Part shown: in pieces, positions 11,650 through 22,924 of the stretch
How positions within the stretch are numbered: the stretch's first letter is position 1
How the letters are laid out: each line of letters starts with the position of its first letter
Assembly (NCBI GenBank): GCA_027257055.1
Contig: JAPVLO010000278.1
Span: 248,001-312,000, forward strand
Reading direction: 5' to 3'
From: Cephalopachus bancanus
Taxonomy: Eukaryota; Chordata; Mammalia; Primates; Tarsiidae
DNA: 64,000 nucleotides
Position numbers and translations under genes: made by a program
Notes under the pieces: generated by a model
Told to the model about the DNA's origin: nothing
The model's database searches: none
Seen by the model: the letters and a program-made list of their open reading frames with translations, nothing else

Positions 11650-12640
11650 ATGTTCTCTTAACAAGTGAGCTTTCAAGTGAGCTTGAAGCTATGACAACAG
11701 AAACGTCCCAACTGAAATGCAAATAGAAGAGCAAAATGAAAAAATAGAACAGAATATCAAAAAATTTGGAGACAATTCTAAAAGATTTGACATACATGTC
11801 ATTAGAATACTTATTATATAGAGAAAAAATAAAGGAAAGAAGAAATGTTTTACCAAGAATTTTCCAGGATTAATGGCAGACAATGACCCACAGATCCAGG
11901 AAACTCAGAGACCAGCAAGGGCACATCATAATAAAGATCCCATGGGAGCACATCGTATTGAAACTTCAGAAAACCAAAAACAAATGGAAAGTCTTAAAAT
12001 AAATGAAGGTGAGGAGACAACTCACCAATATAGAATCAAGGATACAAACCACAACAGGACTCTCTTTGAAACTATGAAAGCAAGAAGAGCAAGGAATGAA
12101 ATACGCTAAGTGTTAAAATAAAAGATACACCAACCTGGAGTTGCATATCCAGGACAATTATGCCACAAAAGTAAAAGGAAACTAGGAATCTTCTTAGACA
12201 AAAATTTAAGAAATTAATTATCCACAACCTGTGCAAGAAATGTAAAAAGATGTTTTTAAAGAAGAAGATAATTGACATAGATAAGAAACTTGTATTCACC
12301 TAAAGAAAGGAAAAGCACTGAAGAAGGAATAAATGATGGTAAAACAGAAATCTTTATTTTTCTTAGTTTTAATTGATCTAATAGATAACCATTTTTTTAA
12401 AAAATAGTAACAATATATTAGGTATCAATAGCACATGGATAATTGAAGGGAAACACAAGAATATTATAAGGTAAGGTACAGGAGGAAGGAATCGGGAGTA
12501 CTCTGCTGTAAGTTACCTACCCTGTCCACAAAGCAGTAATGGTATTTGGAGTTCAGCTTATATTAGTTTAAAATGCATACTACAAATGCTAAGGCAACAA
12601 CTGATTTTTTTTTAAAAGAAGTATAATTAATACATTAGGG
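11650..12640 (+). mobile_element. HAL1-like / L1 ORF1-derived unit, sense
   Basis: The segment holds 'ttccaggattaatggcagac' followed by 'aatgacccacagatccag', 'cagaaaaccaaaaacaaat', 'aacctggagttgcatatcc' and 'caacctgtgcaagaaatg'. This order is typical of HAL1 (half-L1). A 78-codon relic frame (11873-12109) remains from ORF1-like coding, closed by stops. No function is expected. Confidence 0.65.
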
Positions 12641-13373
12641 AGAGATGATAAAATAAAATTATAACATGCTCAATTAAAACCAGAAAAGATGGAAGAAATA
12701 AATGAAAATAAGAACAAGTGTAGTAATTGAAAACAGTCACAAACATGGAGATACCAAGGCAGCTGCATCAGGGATCACCTTACATGTGCATGTTCGAATA
12801 TATCCATTAAAAACAGATTTGGACAGTATATGGTAAAACAAGGCCCAAATGTTTTTTACAATACATTTGTTGTTTACAATAAACCAACTTTAAATATAAA
12901 GATTTTCAAAGATTAAAAATGGAGAAAGATAGAGCATGCTAACACTAAGTAAAAGAAAACTGGCTCAGCTACACTCATTTAAAAAAAAAGTAAATATCAC
13001 TGCAAGAAAAAGTTGTTGGGGATAAAGAGAACTCTAAACCATAAAAAGAATCAACTTTAAGAAATATAACAATGATTAAAATATATGCACCTAAAAACAG
13101 AGCATTAAAATATGGTAGGCAAAAGTTGATAGAACTGCAAGGAGAAATAGATTCACCATTATAGACAGACTTCAACACCCCCCTTCAAGAATTGATAAAA
13201 CCCAGCGGAAATCAGTAAGGAAACAGTTGACCTGAACGGGACTATTAATCAATTGAATCTAATGGACATTTATGAAATATTCCATCCAACAACAGCAGGA
13301 TACACATTCTTCTCAGGATCTCATGGATCACTGAGCAAGATAAACCACATTTGGGACCATAAAACACAACAAC
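12641..13373 (+). mobile_element. L1 ORF2 5' half, decayed (part 1 of a split L1)
   Basis: 'gattcaccattatagacaga', 'cttcaaca', 'ttgaatctaatggacattta' and 'cacattcttctcaggatc' are sense landmarks of the L1 ORF2 region before the reverse transcriptase domain. The copy stops at 'aaacacaacaac' against a run of Ts and resumes at about 15653. It was therefore interrupted by a later insertion. Confidence 0.75.
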
Positions 13374-15652
13374 TTTTTTTTTTTAGCTAAAAACATTTTC
13401 AATTTATTTTTGCATTTCACAAATGCGGATGACACAGTAAGCCCATAATTCCTTACAAAACTTGTAAATTTAATAACTAAGAATCTCTCATAATCTTTTA
13501 CATTATTTTTGAATATAAATGTCATAGAAGCAAAGGAGAACCTTAACTTAAAGCACCAAGTTTCCAGGAACAACTCCAATGTCTATTTTTCATTCTCTAA
13601 TCCATGCAAACGACCCTTGAAGCTAATGCCAATTCGTGTTTGTTGTCTACGGATAAACAAAATATGCTGGGAAACCAACATTATTCTTAAGTCTAAAAGT
13701 GATTAAATCCTTTTACCTTGTTATTTTCCTTCCATGAAATTTTACATAGTTATATTTAACATGAATGGAGTTTTAAATATACTTTCTTTCCTATTTACCT
13801 AGCAGTTTAGGATATTTTTGTTTCATAAGTCCTAAGCTAAACAAAAACTTGATATCTAATCTATGATATTCTGGCAATCTTTACTAACTAAACTTAATTT
13901 TTTATATCAAAGTAATAATGATCTGTTTGTCCAACAAACAGACCATTAGATTTTTAAAATTTTTTTAAATTAAAAAAAGATTTAAAAAATTTTTTTAATG
14001 TATGTAGATCAAGATACAAAACTTTTCCCAATATACATTTTATAGCAGTTTCCTTTAATCTTTCAAAACTGGGTTTAATGGGTATTTTTAGGATTGTGCT
14101 TATATTAGCCCCATGTAAACAGAGGTTATTGGGTCCACAAAACAAACAATACAAACTGATGGAGTCTGAGTGATGACTCAACGGGAATCTGATGCACAGA
14201 CACAGATTTCATTGTCATATTCCACAGAATTCAAGTCTTCCTTAAGACTGTGTTCCATATGATAGAATATTATGCAGCTATGAAGGACAAACATATGGGC
14301 TTCACAGCAACGTGGATGGATTTATTGTCTATCATACTCAGTGATCTATCACAGGAACAAAGAGCTGAATACCACATGTTCTCACTCATAAGCAGACCCT
14401 GAACATTTACCACAATACAGTAAGAAAGAGATTGGCAGTAGTGGGATACTGCCAGGGGGGGGGGGACACAACATCAATAAGGGTATCTGATCTTAAAGGC
14501 AAAGTGGAGACCAAAGGGAGTCCCAAACTTTACCTGTACGATATCCACTTGTGTACCTAATCCTGAATTGCACCACACATCTTTAAAATAAAATATAAAA
14601 AAATAAAATAAAAAGACTGTGCTCCTGATAGACTGAAGATGGAGAAATGGACTGCTGGTTCTTTGGGCTATGACAGCATAAATTCATTGCAGGAAGGCTT
14701 CATTCTCTGCTTGTAGCCAGCCCTTGAGGACCTTATTATTATCAAGTACCTACTGTGATCCAGCATGGCAGTGCCTACCTCTTTATGTTGCAAACTGCTG
14801 TTAGCATACTGTGGTATTCCTGAGCCCTAACAAAGTCCTCTGGTGTTAGACACCATTCTGAGAAATGACTGTGAAAGGTGAGACCATGGCCAGGTGGTCC
14901 ATTGAGCAGCCTGGATAGCATCTGTGCCGCAAGGCGTTTCTGAGGGTGTACCATGAGTGTGCTAGCCACAGCGTGTGCCACAGCGTCTATACTCCAGTGC
15001 AGCAACTGGATGTTATGGAGTTCACATTGTGAGGTAAAGGTGGTGGCTCAGGTAGCTGAGCAAGTAAGGGATTGCCCTTTTGTCATCCTTGCCATCAGCA
15101 TTATCCTCTTCTTCCATCTCAACAGACACTGCTTCAGAGGTCTCTCGCTTGTTAAGCAGTTGTGTGCATGTATTGCCTCCCACCTGCAGGCTTTCCATGT
15201 TTCACATTTTCATCTGCAAGTTCTCGATATACTGTCATGACACCCCCGGAAGACTTCCAATGTAGAAGGCATGACCACAGTTTTGTGAAATAACCCAGCA
15301 CTATCTTTATTGTCTGCATGCAAAAATGTTTCAAAACTTAATTTTCCAAATGGACAGAACCAGGTGTTTCTTGGGTAGTAGCTTTGTCATCACCCAGAGC
15401 TTCTAACTGATCCATTAGCTTTGATAAAACTTAATAACATTGAGGAGTTTTACTGCTAGTCTTCTTTTCAGTTTGTATCACATATAAACAGCAGTAATAG
15501 GCCACTATGTGGTCCCACTGTTATGCTCTGAGTCATCCTCAGATGATGCTGTGTGCTCCTAAATTAAGGAAGGGATGGGGGAAATGGAGCAAGAATGGCC
15601 ATCGCTAGTCCAGGAATCACCACTTCCTATTCCACAACTGAGCAGTTTTTGA
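13374..15652 (-). pseudogene. Candidate retrocopy (processed pseudogene), unidentified parent
   Basis: About 2.3 kb separates two halves of one L1. It begins with a 10-11-bp T run, as expected for the poly(A) tail of a minus-strand retrocopy. Reading minus strand, 15.6-14.77 kb gives protein-like patches in shifting frames, for example 'MTVYRELADENVKHG' near 15.2 kb and 'PEDFVRAQEYHSML' near 14.82 kb. They are interrupted by stops and frameshifts. The left part (13.37-14.24 kb) would be an AU-rich 3' UTR. I do not recognise the parent, and no clear target-site duplication is visible. An alternative is unrelated unique sequence trapped between two L1 pieces. A 5'-truncated L1 is nested inside. 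Confidence 0.45.
14257..14612 (+). mobile_element. 5'-truncated L1 3' end with target-site duplication
   Basis: The insert runs from late ORF2 ('tagaatattatgcagctatg') through the 3' UTR with an 11-G run ('gccaggggg...') to 'cctgaattgcaccacacat' and an A-rich tail. It is flanked by a 13-bp direct repeat, 'aagactgtgttcc' (14244-14256) and 'aagactgtgctcc' (14613-14625), with one mismatch. This is a textbook L1 insertion, younger than the sequence it sits in. Confidence 0.9.
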
Positions 15653-15750
15653 AGAATAGAAATCATATAAAGTATGCTCTCAGACCACAACGGAATTAAA
15701 CTAGAAATCAATAACAAGTATAGCTAGGAAATTCACAGATATTTAAAAAT
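15653..15750 (+). mobile_element. L1 ORF2 continuation (part 2 of the split L1)
   Basis: 'gaaatcatataaagtatgct' followed by 'ctcagaccacaacgg' and 'attaaactagaaatcaata' continues ORF2 just where the copy at 13373 stopped. It is cut again at 15750 by an LTR. Confidence 0.75.
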
Positions 15751-16177
15751 TGTACTAGCTTGAATAGCATCTCCCCCAAAACTCGTGTCTACTTGGAACC
15801 TATCAACATTTGGAAATCAGGTCTTGAAGATGTAATTAAATTAAAACGAGGTCATAGTGGGCCCTAATTCAATTATTGTTGTCCTCATAGAAAGGGAAAA
15901 ATTTGGACCCAACATGCAGAAGGCAGATAGACATGTGAGGATGAAGATAAAAATTGAAACTATTCTTCTATAAGCCAAAGGATATCAAGAGTTTCCAACA
16001 ACCAGCAGAAGCTAAAACCAGTAAAGAATTCTTCCCTAGAGGATCAGGAGGGAGTGTGGCCCTGCCAACACCTTGACGTTTTACTTCTAACCTTCTGCTC
16101 TGTGGGAAAATAAACTTCTGTTGTCTCAATCCACTCAGTCTGAGTTCTTTGTTATGACAGTTTAGGAAACTAACACA
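15751..16177 (+). mobile_element. MLT1-like solo LTR, sense, inserted in L1
   Basis: It opens 'tgtactagcttgaatagcat' and 'ctcccccaaaactcg', passes 'gaggtcatagtgggccctaa', a 'gtggccctgccaacaccttg' core and the poly(A)-signal region 'gggaaaataaacttctg', and ends 'tagg aaactaacaca'. That is the sense order of an MLT1 LTR, about 427 bp and close to full length. L1 ORF2 sequence resumes on the far side, so the LTR landed in the L1. Confidence 0.85.
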
Positions 16178-17548
16178 GAGAGTAAATGACATACTCCTAA
16201 GCAACACACAAGTCAAAGAAGAAATTTCAATGGAAATTAAGAACTATCTTGAACTAAATTTTTTTAAAAGTTTGCCAAACTAGCATGAAGCAGCATTACA
16301 TATACATACTAGAAATAAGAAAGTTATAAAATCAATAATCTAAGTTTCACACTTAGAAACTAGAAAAAGAAGAGCAAAATAAGCTTAAAGAAAGTAGAAA
16401 ATAATTCATAAAAATCAGAGATAAAATTGAGAACAGGGAAACAATAGATAAAATCACTGGAAAAAAAAAGCTGATTCTTCTAAAATAGCAACAAAATTAA
16501 GTCTTAACCAAAAAAAAAAAAAAAAGGTAAGACACAAATCATCAACATTAGATTTAAAGAAGGGTCATCACTACTTGTCCCATGGACAATAAAAGAATAA
16601 TAAAGGAAGTTAATGAGCAGATATTTGCCCACAAACTTAATACACTATAAAATTGATCAACTCTTTGAAAAACATAAAGTACTAAAACTCAGTCAAAGAT
16701 AGGTAGATAATCTGAGTAACCCTGTGTCTACTGAAGAAATTTATCAATGAATAATAAACTTCAAAACAAACAAGTCCAGAGGGTTTTACTGGCAAACTTT
16801 ATCAACCACTTAAGAAATTATACAATTCTTCACAATCTCTTTCAGAAAATTGCAACAGAGACTACTTCTTAATTCATTCTGTGAAGTCAACATTTTTTCT
16901 AATATTGAAACCAAATAAAAACATTGCAAATAATGAAAAGTACAGAACAATGCTTCTCATAAACATAGTTACCAAATAATAAGTCAAATCTAACACTGTA
17001 GGAAAGAAGTATGCACCACAAACAAGTAAGATTTTTTTCAAGTTCAGCATTTAAAAATCAGTGTGAGCCACCATAACTTTAACAAATTAAAGATACATTT
17101 ATAAATAATTATATAAATTTGTGCAGAAAAATTATTTGGAAAAATGTAATACCAGTGCATAATTTTTTAAAAGTCTCAGAAAAGTACAAATAGAGAGAAA
17201 TTCTTCAACATAATAAAGATGGCCACAAAAAAAACTATAGCTAACATCATACGTTATGATGAGAAACTTCATGATTTCCCCTTAACATCAGGCATGAGTA
17301 AAGGATGTATCCTCTCATTATTTCTATTCAGCATTGTACAGAGAATTCCAGTCAATACAGTAAGACAAGAAAGGAAAACACAAGGTACACAGACTGGGCA
17401 AGGAAGTAAAACTTCTATGTTTACACATATCATGATTGTCTGTGAAGGAAATATCAAAGATTGAACAAAAAAATTCTTGGAAGTAACAAGTGAGTACAGC
17501 AAGATTCAATGTTAATAACAAAAATCAATTGTGCTTCTATATATTAAC
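16178..17548 (+). mobile_element. L1 ORF2 reverse-transcriptase region, decayed (part 3)
   Basis: Sense ORF2 landmarks resume at 'agtaaatgacatactcc' and continue through 'aagaagaaatttcaatgg' and 'aaatcagagataaaattgag' into the reverse transcriptase region. The 17219-17464 frame still reads RT-like ('DEKLHDFPLTSGMSKGC'), but the place of the catalytic FADD motif reads 'MFTHIMIV'. Both catalytic Asp residues are lost. The copy is inactive. Confidence 0.8.
17219..17464 (+). pseudogene. L1 ORF2p reverse-transcriptase fragment
   Basis: An 81-codon frame covers the middle of the L1 RT domain. Residues about 13-34 carry the conserved FPL-SG-(R)QGC-type segment, and residues about 64-74 align with the FADD active-site block. 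The acidic pair there is replaced by His-Ile, so the fragment cannot be catalytic. It is flanked by stops in all directions of the parent frame. Confidence 0.75.
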
Positions 17549-17569
17549 AATTAACAGTGAATTTTTCAC

Positions 17570-17700
17570 AGTTTAATAAATATGTATTTCACATACCATA
17601 CAAATTCACCAATTTAACATGCAAAATTCAATGGAGTGTGGTATATTCACAGATGATACAAACATCACCAGTTTAGAATTCAGTAAATGTGCAGACAGCA
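17570..17700 (-). mobile_element. L1M 3' UTR fragment, antisense
   Basis: 'caaattcaccaatttaacat' with 'gcaaaattcaatggagtg' and 'gtatattcacagatgatac' resembles the antisense 3' UTR of older L1M elements. It interrupts the sense L1, whose ORF2 continues at about 17705. It is short and the assignment is tentative. Confidence 0.5.
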
Positions 17701-17917
17701 AAAGTAAAAATAAATCAATAGAACTGCATCAAACTTAAACTCTTCTGTGCAGCAAAGAAAACAATCAACAGAGTGAAGAAAAAAGCCTACAGAATAAGAG
17801 ACTATATTTGCAAACCATATATCTTATAAAGGGTTAAAATACAAAATGTATTTTCAAAAGAATTATACAACTCAATAGTAAGAAAGCAAATAGCACACTT
17901 AGAAAATGGGCCAAACA

Positions 17918-18072
17918 GTTGGGAGTGATGGCACACATCTGTAGTTCCAGCTACTCAGGACGTTGAGACAGGAGGATAGCTTGAGCCCAGGAATTTCAGG
18001 CTGCAGTGAGCTATTATCATGCCTCTGGACCCCAGCCAGAGTGACAGAGCAAGACATTGTCTCAAAAAGTGG
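17918..18072 (+). mobile_element. Old Alu right-monomer SINE
   Basis: It opens 'gttgggagtgatggcacaca' and continues with 'tgtagttccagctactcagg' and 'cttgagcccaggaatttc', ending 'gacattgtctcaaaaag'. It carries a single 7SL-derived monomer of AluJ/FRAM type. It lacks the 'gactccaactc' tail of the younger Alus, so it belongs to an older wave. Confidence 0.8.
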
Positions 18073-18151
18073 GGGAGTGCAAATTACCTGAATAGACATG
18101 CCTCAAAGTAAACATACATATGGTCAACAGATACATTAAAAAGTTCCCTCA

Positions 18152-18440
18152 GCCGGGCTCGGTGGCTCAGCCTGTAATCCCGCGCCTTTGGGAGGCTGTG
18201 AGTGGCTTGCCTGAGCCCGCAGGTTTGAAACCCGCACCGGGCAACTTGGCGAGACCTCATCTCTACAATAAATCAAAAATGAGCCGGGCGTGGTAGCGCG
18301 CGCCTGTAGTTCCAGCTACTCGGAAGGCTGAGGTGGAAGGATCGCCGGAGCCCAGCAGGTCGAGGCTGCGGTGGCCGGGAGCCGCCACTGCACTCCAATG
18401 TGGGCGACAGAGAGACTCCAACTCAAAAAAAAAAAAAAAA
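18152..18440 (+). mobile_element. Dimeric Alu, lineage-specific type, with TSD
   Basis: Full-length dimer starting 'gccgggctcggtggctcagc', with linker 'tctacaataaatcaaaaat' and right monomer ending 'gagactccaactc' plus an A tail. The direct repeat 'agttccctca' flanks it (18142-18151 and 18441-18450), showing precise insertion into the old L1. CpG-rich positions such as 'tggtagcgcgcgcc' remain, suggesting relative youth. Confidence 0.95.
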
Positions 18441-18675
18441 AGTTCCCTCAACATCACTAATCATCAAAGAAATAAAAATTAAAGCTGCGACAAGATGTCA
18501 CCTCCACATGATATGACGGCTATTATAAAAAAAAAATTCAAAGGATTGCAAGTGTGAGTGAAAACAGGAAGAAGAGAAAACCCTTGTATAGTGTTGGTAG
18601 GAATGCAAATTCATAGAGCCATTATGGAGAACAGTATGACGAGTTCTCAAAAAAAATATTTTAAAAATAGAACTA

Positions 18676-18981
18676 GCCGGGCTCAGTGGATCAGCCTGCA
18701 ATCCGCGCCTTTGGGAGGCTGAGGTGAGTGGATTGCCTGAGCCCGCGGGTTCGAGACCCGCCTGGGCAGGCGAGACCTCATCTCTACAATAAATCAAAAA
18801 ATCAGCCGGGCGTGGTAGCACCTGCCGGTAATTCCAGCTACTCGGAAGGCTGAGGCGGAAGGATCGCCGGAGCCCAGCAGGTCGAGGCTGCGGTGGCGGG
18901 GAGCGGCCACTGCACTCCAGTCTAGGCAACAGAGTAAGACTCCAACTCAAAAAATAAAAATAAAAATAAACAAATAAAAAT
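18676..18981 (+). mobile_element. Dimeric Alu, lineage-specific type, with perfect TSD
   Basis: Same family as the 18.15-kb copy, starting 'gccgggctcagtggatcagc' and ending 'actccaactc' with an A-rich, TAAA-containing tail. The 13-bp repeat 'aaaaatagaacta' flanks it perfectly (18663-18675 and 18982-18994). The 176-codon minus-strand frame here (18498-19028) is only antisense Alu read-through. Confidence 0.95.
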
Positions 18982-19689
18982 AAAAATAGAACTATCACAC
19001 AATTCAGAAAGCCTACTTCTAGATGCATAAGAAATACATAAGATAGAAATAAAACCAGTATGTTGGAGAGATATCTGTATTTCCATGTTCATTGCAACAT
19101 TATTCACAACAGCCATGATATGGAATCAATCTAAATATCCACCAATGGGTAAATGAATAAAGAAAACGTGATGATATACGTACACAATAGAATAATAGTC
19201 AGCCATAAAAAAAAAATGAATTCCTATCATTTGCAACAATGGGAATGAAACTGAAAGACATTCTATTAAGTGAAATAAGCCAGGCACAGAAAGACAAATG
19301 CAACACAATCCGACTTACCGTGAAATCTAAAAAAAGTCAATCTCATAAAAACAGAGAGTAGAATTATGTTTACTAGAAGTTGGGATGTGGAAGCATTGAA
19401 GAGATGTTGGACAAAGGTCCCCAAATTTTAGTTACACAGGAGCAATGTTTAAGAGAGCTATTACTTATTATAGTGACTACAGTGAATAACAATATATTGT
19501 ATACTTGAAAATTGCCAGGATTTTATGTGTTCTCATCACAAAAGTATAAGTGTACGAGATATGCATATGTTAAATAGCTTAATTTAGTCATTCCACAATG
19601 TATACATGTATCAACAAGTGTGTTATACACAAGTATATGCAATTCTTGTCAATTAAAAATAAGTCTAAAAATTAATCAATAAATAAACA

Positions 19690-20980
19690 TTTTAGAATTA
19701 ATAAAACAAGTAATAGGCAAAGGAATTAAATGTTAAACATTCCAAAGTCACAGATGCTATAGAGATGTCAAAATTCTTCAAAAATTATGTGAAAATTTTT
19801 CTGTTAGGTTATGTATTGCTAAATAACAGATTTAAGTGACATAGAGTGTCATAAGTTCTGCTCTGGATATTTCTAATAAATTTGAAGCACACACAAAAAG
19901 AATTCAATAAATGAATTTCAATAAACTAGAAAATTAAGAAGGAAAAATTGGTGAATTTGAATATAAGTTAATTACAGTCTGAAGCACCATCATAAGAGAA
20001 AATCAGGACAAAGTAAAAAAGATCTTACATACGTGTAATTAAAACTCAGAAGACAGAGAGAATGATAGTTTTAGAAGCACAATTTAAAGAAGTAATAGCT
20101 GAAAATTTTTCAAAAACTGAAAATTATGTTAGAGCACAGGTTCAATTGGTACAGCAAAATTCAAACAGAAAGGTACAGAGAAAATCCCATCCAGGTGTAC
20201 AGAAATAAAAAGCTGAAGATTAAAAACAAAAATATAAAAAACAACTAGAAGAAAAGGTGTATTCCATAATTAATAATAAAAGTGTAACTAATTTCTTAAG
20301 AGAAGCCATGAAAGTTAAAACACGGTGGGGTAGTATCTTCAATATGTTGAAATTAATTGTGTCCATCAAAAATTCTATAAGTAGAAAAAGTAATGCTTAT
20401 AAACACAATTGAAATTAAATATTTTCTAACAAATACACAAAAAAAATTTAAAAACTGAGATAATCCATCACCAGCAAACCCGCACCAAATCAAATAATAA
20501 CAGAAAATAGCCCATATAGAATTATTGAAAAGCAAAAAAAAGAAGAAAATCTGAAGGGTAAATATATGGTTAATCTAACAAAATATCGATTTCTGAATAA
20601 TTAAATTGTACCAAATTCAACAGCACAAAAATCAATGGAAGTAAATGGTATAAATTATTCTAAAGTTCTGTTGTCATGAAAGAAACAATATATGTATTAA
20701 TTTGTATCACATGCACTATAATCTCTAGGACAATACGTTTAAAAAGATGAAACAATATAAGACTAATAAAGAAGATTATTAATTTATAAAACAATTGACC
20801 TAAAAAAAGACAAGAATGGTGAGAAAATAAGCATAAAGCACATTAAATAAATTTTTAAAAATAGTATTATGTTAGACTAGACTCAAATATGACAAATGTA
20901 CTATAAACGTAAACACGTTAAATACTCTAGCTAAAACACTAGCATATTCAAACTGGAGAGAAAAAAATGTTGCTTAAGTA
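19690..20980 (+). mobile_element. Second HAL1-like unit, sense, AT-rich
   Basis: 'gctgaaaatttttcaaaaac', 'ggtacagagaaaatcccat', 'gagaagccatgaaagttaaa' and 'aatccatcaccagcaaaccc' follow the HAL1 order seen at 11.7-12.6 kb. No frame longer than about 60 codons survives. The block is heavily A-biased on the plus strand, in keeping with a decayed LINE. Confidence 0.65.
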
Positions 20981-20999
20981 AATCAAAAGATAAGCACAA

Positions 21000-21284
21000 G
21001 TTGGGCTCGGTGGCTCAGCCTGTAATTCCGCTCCTTGGGAGGCTGAGGTGAGTGGATTGCCTGAGCCCGTGGGTTTGAGACCCGCCTGGGCAACTTGGCA
21101 AGACCTCATCTCTACAATAAATCAAAAAATTAGCCGGGTGTGTAGCGCACGCCTGTAATTCCAGCTACTTGGAAGGCTGAGGCGGAAGGATCACTGGAGC
21201 CCAGCCGGTCAAGGCTGCGGCGGCCGGGAGTGGCCACTGCACTCCAGCCTGGGCAACAGAGTGAGACTCCAACTCAAAAGAAAA
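21000..21284 (+). mobile_element. Dimeric Alu, lineage-specific type, with TSD
   Basis: Starts 'gttgggctcggtggctcagc' and ends 'gagactccaactcaaaag'. The flanking repeat is 'aaaagataagcacaa' (20985-20999) and 'aaaagttaagcgcaa' (21285-21299), with two mismatches. Several CpGs have decayed, so it may be somewhat older than the 18-kb pair. Confidence 0.93.
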
Positions 21285-21592
21285 AAAAGTTAAGCGCAAT
21301 ACACTCACATATTTGCTCTGATGTGTATAGAGCATTTCATTCAGTAACTGCAGAATAAACTTTTCAAGTGTACAAGGACAGTTACAAAATTTTATCATAC
21401 ACTGGACCAAAAAATAAGTCTCAACAAATTTTAAAACATTGAAATCATGCACAGCATACTTTTTTGACCAAAACAAAATGAATAAAAGAACTCAATTACA
21501 AAAAGATAATGTGGAACCCCTAAATATTTACATATCAAGCAGAATTCCAAACAACCCTCATGAATTAGGATTTTCCAGAGAAATGAGCAATG

Positions 21593-21593
<1 letters not shown>

Positions 21594-21650
<57 letters not shown>

Positions 21651-21660
21651 ACACACACAT
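21594..21660. repeat. (CA)n microsatellite
   Basis: About 33 CA units with a single 'atac' interruption near the right end. A 110-codon frame with a Thr-His run passes through it and is not a gene. Confidence 0.97.
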
Positions 21661-22490
21661 GCATATTTAGAAGGTACTGGGTCTTATGATTATGAAGGAA
21701 GGCATGTCCCACAGTCTGCCCTGTACATGCTGTTCATCCAAGACAGCAAGTGGTACAGTTTAAAAGTCTGAGGGCTGACAGCCAGAGAGCTAACGGTGTG
21801 GATTGGAGTCCACGTCTGAAGCCTGAGAGCCAGGAGTGGTGAGGGCAGAGAACTGATATTGCAGCTCAATCAAGCAGACGGAGAATGAACTCTCCCTTCC
21901 TCTGATTTTTTGTTCTGCCTAGCACTCAGGTTCTCAGGAATTGGAAAATGCCCGAGCACAGGCTGAGCGCAATGTGCTTTAGTCAGTCCACAGATTCAAA
22001 CGATGACCTCTTCTTGAAACACCTTCACAGACACACGCAAAAATAATGTGTAACTAAATATCTGGGCATCCTGTAACACAGCCAAGTTGACACATAAAAT
22101 TAACAATCATGCTACAGCTTATAAGGAAAACATAATGTGAATTTTGAAATAATATTTTTGAACTGAGTGGTAATGAAAATGGTGTACACAAAGTCATGGG
22201 ATGCAGCTTATGCGATGCTTAAAAGTAAATGTATAGTCTATTGGTCTCAATCCATAGTCTAAAAATATTTATTTTAGGAAAGAAAAATAATAAAATCCAA
22301 CTCAACATATTTAAGAAATTAAAATTAGTAAGTATAAACATAAGAAAAAAGATGTTAAAGATCACAAAAAATTATGAAATGAAAAAGAAAAAATTTATAT
22401 TGTAAGAAATGCAAAATCAGACGCTGTTTTTCAGGGAATACTAAGCAACAACAACAATAAGGTAAACCACTGGCAACACAGATCAAAAGA
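21661..22490. other. Unique noncoding stretch
   Basis: Nothing recognised with confidence. The 22.2-22.5-kb part is very A-rich and probably decayed LINE sequence, but I could not place it. Confidence 0.5.
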
Positions 22491-22494
22491 AGCA

Positions 22495-22580
22495 CAAAGA
22501 TCCTGAATTGTAGCCCACATCTTTAAAATCAAATTTAAAAATATTGTTGAAATAAAATAAATAAATTTTTTTAAAAAGCA
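22495..22580 (+). mobile_element. L1 3' tail fragment
   Basis: 'gatcctgaattgtagcccac' with following 'atctttaaaatcaaatt' and an A/T-rich tail repeats the terminal phrase of the local L1 lineage. It is a minimal, heavily truncated insertion. Confidence 0.65.
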
Positions 22581-22642
22581 AAATGGTCAAAATAGCCAAT
22601 AACAGCAAGGAAAAATAACTAACAAACAAAAATTTAACAGAA

Positions 22643-22918
22643 TTTTTTTTTTTTAGTCAAAGTCTTACTCCATCACCCAGGCTGGAGTGCAGTGGAACAC
22701 TCACTGCCACTCTAGCATCAACCTGCTGGGCTCCAGCGATCCTTCTGCCTCAGCCTTCCAAGTAGCCAGAACTACAGGTGCGCACTGCCACTCCTGACTA
22801 ATTTTTTAAAATTTATTGTAGAGACGAGGGCTCGCCAGGTTGCCCAGGCTGGTCTCGAACCCACAGGCTCAGGCCTCCCAAAGTGCTGCGATTACAGGCT
22901 GAGCCACTGAGCCCGGCC
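22643..22918 (-). mobile_element. Dimeric Alu, lineage-specific type, antisense
   Basis: A 12-T run leads into antisense right monomer ('cacccaggctggagtgcagt'), linker 'atttattgtagagacgag' and left monomer ending 'tgagccactgagcccggcc'. The 'caggctgagccactgagccc' end matches the same Alu family as the sense copies. A short flanking 'tttaac' repeat may be the residual target-site duplication. Confidence 0.93.
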
Positions 22919-22924
22919 TTTAAC

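Larger units (their letters stand above)
17705..19670 (+). mobile_element. L1 ORF2 3' half and 3' UTR (part 4), interrupted by three Alu-type SINEs
   Basis: 'gtgcagcaaagaaaacaatc' and 'aacagagtgaag', later 'gtgttggtaggaatgc', 'caacagccatgatatgg' and 'aagccaggcacagaaagaca', follow the order of the end of L1 ORF2. The 3' UTR continues to 'caattaaaaataag' near 19.67 kb. Three SINEs at 17918, 18152 and 18676 sit within it. With the parts from 12.6 kb this makes one old, near-complete sense L1 missing a clear 5' end. Confidence 0.8.

Noticed and set aside
18152..18300. tRNA-like B-box phrases such as 'ggtttgaaacc' in the Alus
   Set aside because: They are the internal RNA polymerase III promoter remnants of Alu left monomers, not tRNA genes; no cloverleaf was found.
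18498..19028. 176-codon minus-strand open frame
   Set aside because: It is antisense Alu translation flanked by L1; the same Pro/Ser/Arg-rich peptide recurs at 26839-27225 and 63339-63809, where the same Alu family sits.
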